Shown piece by piece: positions 56,176 to 64,000 of a stretch of DNA of 64,000 nucleotides (within the stretch, counting starts at the first letter, position 1; the number at the start of each line of letters is the position of its first letter). The translations under genes and the position numbers were made by a program. The notes under the pieces were generated by a model. That model worked only from the letters and a program-made list of their open reading frames with translations. It was not told where the DNA came from and made no database searches. The stretch comes from Sclerodactyla briareus (Eukaryota > Echinodermata > Holothuroidea > Dendrochirotida > Sclerodactylidae): assembly GCA_026419785.1 (NCBI GenBank), contig JAODTK010001111.1, positions 496,001-560,000 on the forward strand, given 5' to 3'.

Positions 56176-59100
56176 CTATGACTTCTGATACGCGTTTACG
56201 TCGTTAAAGTTTATATTACTCACTCTAACAATCTTTGAACATTCCGTTCGTTCACTGCATTCTTCAACCATTGCTCACCAACCTCGTAAACAAAACTGCA
56301 CTTATAATTATGATACTTACAGATAAAATAAATATTTATAAAGGTTGAAATTATATCACTATATCAATTTGACAATATAGGATAGGACGTCGAACAGTCA
56401 ATTAGCACCCGCCGAATTAACACTTCGTTTGCCTGTGCTTTGTTGAAATATGTCTAATTGGTTACTTGCAGACGTCGATGATAAATGTCTCGTCTCGTTA
56501 AAATTGACGTTCCACGTGAGTTGAGATGGTCCCTGAGGGAAATACCGATGTAACACCAACATACCAAGACTAGTTCGGGGTTCATTAACCTGTAGACTGT
56601 GTATTTGAGGTGAGGGCGGGATTTGATAATATATAGCCGTAGGGGTGATGATGTAGTGATGGACGTTAAGAGTGTATGCGAACAATAGACATAGTGGGCT
56701 GCAGGGGGCCAACCATATATTAACAGATTTCCAATCAGGAGACGATCCAACTATAGTTGATAAATGCAATTGAATTGGCCAAGGAAGAAAAACTCTAGTA
56801 ATTAGGACCGTGAGAAGTAATCGAATGGCGTCGTTTATAACGTGTTCGTTTTTTCATATGGAAGCAACTTTTGACCTAGATATAAGGGAAAATGTACACG
56901 CTCTCCGCAGTGGAGTTGATCTATGAAGCTGTACATTACTGCTCAAGGATCCTGAGAGCCTACTGCTAGATATGAGGTCTCCATGGGGGATGACGGAAGC
57001 GATTCTCCTCCCCCCGTGCAGGATGACCCAACTTATCAAATAATGAACGCCGAATCCTACAAATTTGAAATATTCTTCTAGTCACATCGACAGCAGTAAT
57101 TGGTATGTTGGGTAACACGGTATATGCGACGAAATTCGAAGCCACAGACTTCGGCCTACTTGTTGACGATTTTGCTGATTTAGGTAAACACCACCACTAA
57201 TCTCAGAGCAAAATCAAATCAAATATTTGTCAATTACTCACACAATAACATATGTTTACAGCTACCACGCAAGGCTCTTATTGGCTTCTTCAAAGTGAAT
57301 TATGAATATGCATTTGATTACTTTGGGGCGGGCTCAGAACACTATTGCACCCAAGAGCAGATATAAAGTAGATTTGAAGAAACACCTCGTTTTAAATGTC
57401 GTCAGGAAATGCAGTGACTGTATAATTATCTCTAAATCGTTTTGTTAGGCTTTTAGTAAATAAGAAGTCAGTATTGAGGTCGTCGCCGAACCGGGATACT
57501 ACTACTAAGTACTAGAAATCATTGATGAGCCTTTTGTGTTATGATGTCGATCAATTTTCAATTCGATTCTTTTTTAATACATATTTGAGATGACTCTTAG
57601 AAGTTCTATCTTAGTCTTACATCATGTCGGTTATTCGCAGCATTGGATTCGCCGAACATCGACCCAAAAACACCTATAGTAATATGGAATGCATATTGAT
57701 TATCACTTGATCACTTGATTGATTATCATTATAATTCCACAGTCCATGAGCGACCTCTCGGCGACCTTGGAAGAATACAGTAAAAGCATGTTAACGGTTA
57801 ATTCAATAGATGTCACGTCAGAGGTAATGAGGGTAACGATGGCCGTTCGACGTGCACGAGAGCCTAACTTCCCCCTCCCCCTCCTATCATCATCAACATT
57901 AATATCGACCGAAACATGTGATGAATGGTTGGCATTCTCTAGTAGTGACAGTTCAAAACATGCAGTAACGGTAGGCGGTAGGTAGCTATGGGGGAGAATT
58001 TCGTTTGACCCACTTGCAGTGCTATTGCTGGCATGCACACTCATCGCCGTGAAAGGTTATGGGTTCCGGATAATACCTTTAAGAAACATGTGGACTTTAG
58101 TAGGTGTCACGTGATTTATGGGCCAAGTGTCTTGTTTCTGATATGATTGTGCGCTATAGAATTAGTTTATACAGGCATCGGGAATTGTATATACCTGTCC
58201 CCACAGAACGAACGGACATGGCGCGAAATTTTTTAAGGCTGTGAGTGTCCTACTAGGATTGAACCTAACACTACGGGGTATCACTAAAATGACATAGAGT
58301 CGGGGGATAAACAGTCCTAAACGTCTAAAATGTCCTAAATGTAGTCTGATGTTCAGCTTCGATCACAGTATATTCGCATCGGTACCTACCCAGACAATGA
58401 GGGCTACTACCATCAACACCTTCTAAAAAAACGAATAACCTGTCCAAGCTCTTTATAGGGTTACTTTAAGATGATTATCAACGGGTCATTTACCTGTGGA
58501 CTAGGAGTCCACTAGCAGGCCAGTAGGGGTCACAGTATTGTTATTGCACGACGGAAGCTGTTGTAAATCCCTATATTTAGGATGGAGTTCGAGGCATTGG
58601 CTACACGGGGAGTGGTCCTCAAAACATGAGTGCCTGCCATGAACATATGGATACGTTTTATAGGTATTAAACACCTCGGAAAATAGCGCGTTTCTGCTAA
58701 GAGAGGGTCGCATTTATTTCCGTCAAATACGTCACAGAAATCAAAGAGAAATTCATTGGTCAGAATTCGAAACATTGTACGAAATAGTTCATGAGCCGAG
58801 GGTATTCAGATGATCACCATCCTTCAGATACTATTCTTATTAGTCGTCATTACCTTTCAAACTTCCGTGTTCTGAGCTGATGGTCGACCGGAAAACGGAA
58901 TTCATATTAGGAACGGCTCTTTTACACGTGTAGTGTCAAATCCAACATGAGAGATCTTTTGATAATAGAGTCGCTAGGTAACGAATTGGGGGGGAATGGA
59001 TTTCAAGATACAAAGGCAAGTGACGTTTGATCCAATGCACACTAATTAGGAATCAGCTTCGAACGATATGTGCTTACGGTGGTGCAGAGGTGCGTATGTA

Positions 59101-60469
59101 CTACCGTATTATTACGAGACAAGTCAATAGTTATCAAGCGACGCATTCAGTGAAACGCATGAGAAAGCTGAAGATATTTCATATCATTACATCGAGGTTT
59201 CGGAATCTTCACCATCATACAAAGGGCAAGGCTATATTTCCATTATCGTTGACTCTGATAATCCTGAATATTACATATCTATATAGCGTATTGCGTTGTC
59301 GGGAGCGGTATTCGCTTAGCGCACTGCTTGTCTTCTTGCCATGGAGGTAAGCCTACAAATGAAGGTGTCCAAGCCATGACGAAAGATCAGGCCAGTTCGG
59401 ATTCACCTCCTTACAAAGAGAAAGATTGAATTTAATGTAAATCAAAACGAGGGACGTAATAGACTATTGGCGAGAACGTGACACGTCTCCGTTATCTAGA
59501 CGAGATGAAGATTAAACTCACTTACAGGTTTAAGATTGGCACCACTCTCCAGAACAAACCAAACATCAATGACTGTGTACTCCTTAGTAGGCCACTGAAT
59601 ATCACTGTTAGACTCGGATGGTTAAATACTCCTGCATTAATTCCAGGTTTAAATTGGATGCTCCGCTCGAATTACAACCAGGTGGATATTCATTCGGGTC
59701 GCGTGAATTATAGCAAATTCAAAACAAAACACTTCCCTGGATCACCAACAACCAAGAGTTCACTCCTAAATTAAATAGTACGGGACTCGTACCTCTCTTT
59801 AGCTCCCTCTTGTTTTATTTGTCTTCAAGTTCCCTGTTGTCAAACAGTGGGAACGGTTCCTCACAGACCGAGGAATACCCTAGGAAACCCACTTCGCCTT
59901 ACAATATGCTATTGCAGACGGGCCCGTCACTGTCATTTTATTCACGATGCGTACCGTGGTATATCCCTGATTTACTGGCTTTTCGAAACTGGTATAGGAA
60001 ATGTGGACGTGCGGTGTAACCGATGTGGGAAATTGGGCAATACCACACAACGATTGCCTTATGGGATGCAGTAAGGTAGATCACGGTGTTGGGATTTCCA
60101 CCGTCAGCCGACGATGGTAACTATCATCGTCTATTTACGAGATGGTTTTGTACAGCTATTTAAACATCCAACAGGAGATATACATATATAATAATGTTGT
60201 AATATGGAATAGTCCATACTTAAGTAAGGGGGAAAATACGTGACAATCGCGGCGTTTATTTGAGTTGTTTCCTCGTACCACCTATTCATAGTCCATTGTC
60301 TTATTGATATGAAATCGGATAGTCGTATGAAATTATCTCCATTTTCATTGAATGCTTGCCAACATGAATATCTGATAAGCAAGGCAAGTTTGCTTCAACG
60401 AATATCGAACCCGGTAATATATCTGGAAACAGGAATATTCAAAAATTTGCCGTACTATCAGCTGCATAA
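56176..60469. other. No recognised gene; one weak exon candidate
   Basis: The only exon-like structure is 57743-57823 (+): acceptor ATAATTCCACAG, 27 codons (SMSDLSATLEEYSKSMLTVN, SIDVTSE) and donor GAG|GTAATG, phase 0. The peptide faintly recalls a helical segment of a large enzyme but no partner exon was found, so I do not assign a function. The rest shows nothing. Confidence 0.3.
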
Positions 60470-60625
60470 TGTACATGGGCGTCAACACCGGTGGGGGACG
60501 GGTGGGGACATTTCCCCCCCTCCCTTTCAAAAAGTGGGGGATATCATATCTGTGCCCACCCCCCCCCCCCCCCCCACACCACTTTTTCGGATCGTAATAA
60601 AAAAATAGGCACATGCCCCGATTTG
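60470..60625. repeat. G/C-run repeat with inverted segments
   Basis: GGTGGGGGACGGGTGGGGAC, then CCCCCCCTCCCTTT, AAAAAGTGGGGGATATCA and a 17-C run at 60559-60575. Alternating G- and C-runs make it strongly self-complementary, as in the ends of some DNA transposons. Confidence 0.6.
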
Positions 60626-60889
60626 GGGGTCTTACTCTAAACTGATTCAATAGTTGTCTAACCAAACAATAATCGCGTTGTGAATTATGTTTTAAAGTCA
60701 CTAATTCCAGAGTGCGGACCCCAGATGAAGATCGACCCGATTAGGGACCGAAGTGAAGGATTACCCTGTTTCCTACGAGTTTTCGAAATTTAAATGGAAT
60801 AGCCAACAGTGCAATTCTTCAAGTGTTTCGCGTGCTATGGCGTTTTTTCTCCGCCGTTGTAGCTAAATATTCGATGTACTGCTTCGAAT

Positions 60890-61095
60890 AATTTTGTCCA
60901 CTCGAATATTTTCAGAAGCCTTGGGGGAAAATGCCCCCCCCCCCCCCCAATTTTTCTGAGATGAAAAAATCGGCGAAGTTTCGTGGAAAATTTGGGAAGG
61001 AAAACAAGGGAAAAATTCCCTGATTTTTTGCAGACTTTTGCGGGAAAAATGCCCGGAAAACCTTCATTTTTTTTCGCGCGCTGCCGTTGCCTCTG
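60890..61095. repeat. C-run repeat, GGGAAAA/TTTTCCC-rich
   Basis: CTTGGGGGAAAATG followed by 15 C at 60936-60950, then repeated GAAAATTTGGGAAGG/GGGAAAAATGCC elements. Low-complexity repeat with no coding value. A related A/T and GGGG-containing block recurs at about 62220-62420. Confidence 0.5.
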
Positions 61096-62689
61096 ACATG
61101 TTGAGATCATAATGTCATTGTCTTGGGTGTTCAGAGGGATAATGGCAGCAATTAAACAGTTACGACAAGATACATTGTGCCTGGACCCACTTGGTTGAGG
61201 CTCTGTTCATTACATTCCGTTGCTACTTTCACTAAGTATACCCCCTCGCATTTAGTGATCACTATTACTTCTGGCAGACAAACTATGCAATTTCTGAGAG
61301 TGGTCACATTGCACCTGGCGTTAGATACTTCGTTCCCTCACTTTCGTTTCTAAGTTTGAATCGCAACCCCGGCGTTCCCACTTCGATTATGAATTATTCA
61401 TATAATGAGTTACAGTTTTCATAGCTCTTGATATACCCTATGCCAGCCTCTCTTCTCAATATCTCTAATCAGTGACCGGTTAGACCATTCCTCTAACCCC
61501 TATGGACGCTACTATTTTAACTCTTACCGAGATTTCCTCTGGGAATGTCATGGTAAAGCGTGAAGTGGCCACATCTAACAAGATGAGATGTTTATTACTG
61601 TATCGCCAAGTAAACTATTCATGCACCTTTAAGCATGCGCAGGCCGACGGGTGTTAATCTGATGAACGCTCGATACAGATCATATCATTTTCGTATATTT
61701 ATTTTAATGTAATGGGAAAACTTAAAGAGGTTCCCTGGAGTCACCTCTCCGCCAGGGTTGGGACATGCAGAGGCGAATAAATGTCGCGAATCTAATGGAA
61801 CGAATGTGAGAGAGAGAAAGGAAGAAATAAATTCCGTTTTCATTGAACTTACACATCATCGAATGGTTGTATTTACTCTCTCGAATACGATAGCTAGGTA
61901 ATAGCTAGGCAGAATTATAGTCTATCGTCACATCAGGACATGTTGTGATTCTTCCCTACAGGAATCCCGTAACACATACTGTACAGCTCCCAGGGCGTGA
62001 CTTCCCGTAGCAGCATCATGAATGAATATAATGTACTTCTTCATAACCTTCTGCATCAAATTCCGCTTCGACCATTCATGACATTACTATTTCAACTTTA
62101 GTAGTGGCAATTCCATTCATGATTGGAAGCTGTCATCTCCTATTCATAACTATCTATACACATAGGCTATAAGAACATTAATAGGTGATGGATACCATTG
62201 CAGTCTGCAACACTCTAGTAAATTTCCGAATTTCCAGTCCCAATTCGGGGGAATTTTGCCTTGGGGCAGATATGATCAGACTAAATGAGCTGAAAAAACC
62301 AAAAAAAATAAGTAAAAAAACCCTTTTTTTTTTCCCTCTTCTTTCTTCTAAATTTTCTTTCTTGTAATTTGAGGAGTTTTTACCTGTTTTTTCTGAGTTT
62401 TCTTCTGAATTCAAGAAGATTTGTCCAGCCGCAACAACAGCCTGCCATTAGTTATGTCAAATCTGCTACATGAGAACACCATACGCCACCGCCCATCTTA
62501 TCTTACTACGCTCACTTTACCCCTTTAACATTGACAGAGAGTTAGAAGAGGTTTTGTATCCTTGCTGATACTTTCTCTGGGCTCTCTAATCACTGACTAT
62601 CGACTACATCGTGAGCAATCTACATGTCAGTTCGCCCCCAAGCATGTATGAGACTGCAGCACATCAATTCAATACAGGAAACGTTTTAT
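61096..62689. other. No recognised gene
   Basis: Only an A/T-homopolymer patch (62294-62345) was noted. No gene or RNA signature. Confidence 0.4.
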
Positions 62690-63150
62690 GGGTCTTGGTA
62701 CATCCATGTCATCAGGTAATATTTATTTGTGGAGGCCTCTCCTTCACACATTACTGATTACTATCCACACGAATGACCTTCCGTCGTCAGCGTCACTCTG
62801 GCTATGTGCGACTACTCTCGGGAGTAGGGAGGCTAAACAGTTTCTGATAATAAATTCATCAGATCCTACAGGGATATTGCTCAATAGAATAAATGAGGTG
62901 ACGGTCATCCCAAGTTTTCACTGGACCGGTTATTTAACCACTCAACATTCTCTTTATCCTAGTTGGTCTGACACTGCCACGGGTGTTTTGACCCCTCATT
63001 TATATATCTATGGCAACGAACGGGGTAATAGACTTTGCAATTTTAACCAAACCTGCTGGCAATCGCTTGAGCTGGGGCAAACCGGCCAAGCAAGTGAAAG
63101 CGACGGAACTGATATGCCGCTATCTCACAATCCGTGTTCATAGTTTTACC
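62690..63150 (+). mobile_element. Possible LINE reverse-transcriptase remnant
   Basis: The frame 62688-63143 contains RPLLHTLLITIHTNDLPSSA, compatible with a decayed GPLLFxLYINDLP palm motif, then REAKQFLIINSSD and LLNRINEV where relatives have the segment after the catalytic motif. The aspartate pair is absent. Weak, with no tail or boundary seen. Confidence 0.35.
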
Positions 63151-64000
63151 TTCAACCTATCACTTATTCGCCCTGTAGTGCATAATTTACAAGAATGAGC
63201 GGATTCAAGCCGTAACCGTATAGCTGGTTCCATAGTTTTGCGTATGCGAGTCCGGTACGCGAATTCCCCGTGAGCTGGGTGGGCAGTTCTGAATATGTCC
63301 TTTTAGTTCACAGAAGCGAAACGAATCCCTCAATGGCAGCATCCAGCATCGGCAAAATATATGGGCACATTTACCAATGCGTATACTAGTGGGTATCACT
63401 GTCGAATGAGTCTTTGGAACATCTTCCACAGAAAGTTAATGAACGCCATATGCCTGTGCCGCTGCATATTATGGACTTCCTCGCATACCGTTAGTGTGTT
63501 CTCTCCTGGAATTCTGGAAGTCTTTGTCAACCTCGAATTATGTTTGATAAAATGTGCAAAAAATGCTCCTCCACTTAATGACGATCCCACTCGTGGTTCA
63601 TAGCTTTGCTCACTATAACAAGTCTTATACGACCCCGACGGTGTACCCCCAACACCCCAATAACGATATCGCCAAAGATGCTAATGACCAATGGGTTGTT
63701 GAAGCTGACAGGTGTACTTTTAATATACTAGACCAAAGGATCATTAACTTTTCAACATTGGCTCATGCTGCAGTTTTCTCGTGAAATTTTCTCACTCACG
63801 AACATTGCATACTTCGACCACAATCTTAGGGTTTCCAGTTAATAACTATTGGGGTGAATTCTTTCCAGCCTGTCCTTACTCATTTTACTGAGCATTCAAC
63901 CTTACCAGTACTCCTTGAACCATCAAAATAAATTAGCCAGTCCCTTCCCATACAACGGATATCGGTTATCGAACCCCCGACTGGACGCGACCCAGGTATT
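63151..64000. other. No recognised gene
   Basis: Nothing supported to the window end. Confidence 0.4.

Noticed and set aside
57743..59774. Cytochrome P450-like gene from fragments at 57.74-57.82 and 59.48-59.77 kb
   Set aside because: Loose helix-like similarity only. No heme-binding FxxGxRxCxG, ExxR or I-helix motif was found and the fragments do not connect.

Overview
The window is animal nuclear DNA, AT-leaning and intron-bearing. It contains no operons, Shine-Dalgarno sites or long intact reading frames. The coding matter is one interrupted host gene plus a dense layer of decayed retrotransposons from several reverse-transcriptase lineages: DIRS, Penelope-like, CR1/L2-like, CR1/Rex1-like and RTE-like. 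That mixture, together with long CA, TA and trinucleotide microsatellites, fits an invertebrate metazoan and perhaps a marine one. This is inferred from the repeats alone; I cannot name the species.

The host gene lies on the minus strand between about 21.5 and 17.26 kb. It is an ectonucleotide pyrophosphatase/phosphodiesterase (ENPP) family gene with five recognisable coding segments, good splice sites and a C-terminal membrane anchor. The catalytic-core segment carries several frameshifts, and the signal peptide, the extreme N-terminus and one short exon were not found. One intron is almost filled by an antisense Penelope-like element and also holds a 38-nt inverted repeat.

Region by region: 0-12 kb is mostly featureless, with a repeat unit at 6.3 kb and short LINE and microsatellite pieces. 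From 12.4 to 16.7 kb there are two RTE-like LINE copies, one split by a nested CR1/L2-like LINE, and a CR1/Rex1-like LINE. The ENPP locus occupies 17.3-21.5 kb. From 24.3 to 28.7 kb a CR1/Rex1-like LINE is followed by another LINE that is itself split by an 806-bp inverted-repeat transposon. From 30.9 to 33.1 kb there is a second Penelope-like fragment with a GIY-YIG endonuclease, a TA tract and two LINE ends. Two tandem 430-bp units lie at 34.1-35.0 kb. A 6.15-kb DIRS element at 36.6-42.8 kb still shows its inverted terminal repeats and internal complementary region, with a LINE nested inside its tyrosine recombinase gene. Three copies of a tRNA-headed SINE lie at 43.3 and 55-56 kb. The last 8 kb holds only G/C-rich repeats and a weak reverse-transcriptase remnant.

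Apart from the ENPP gene, everything supported here is mobile or repeat DNA. The most informative structures are the layered insertions (DIRS cut by a LINE, RTE cut by a LINE, LINE cut by a foldback transposon), whose ends and duplications give their relative order.
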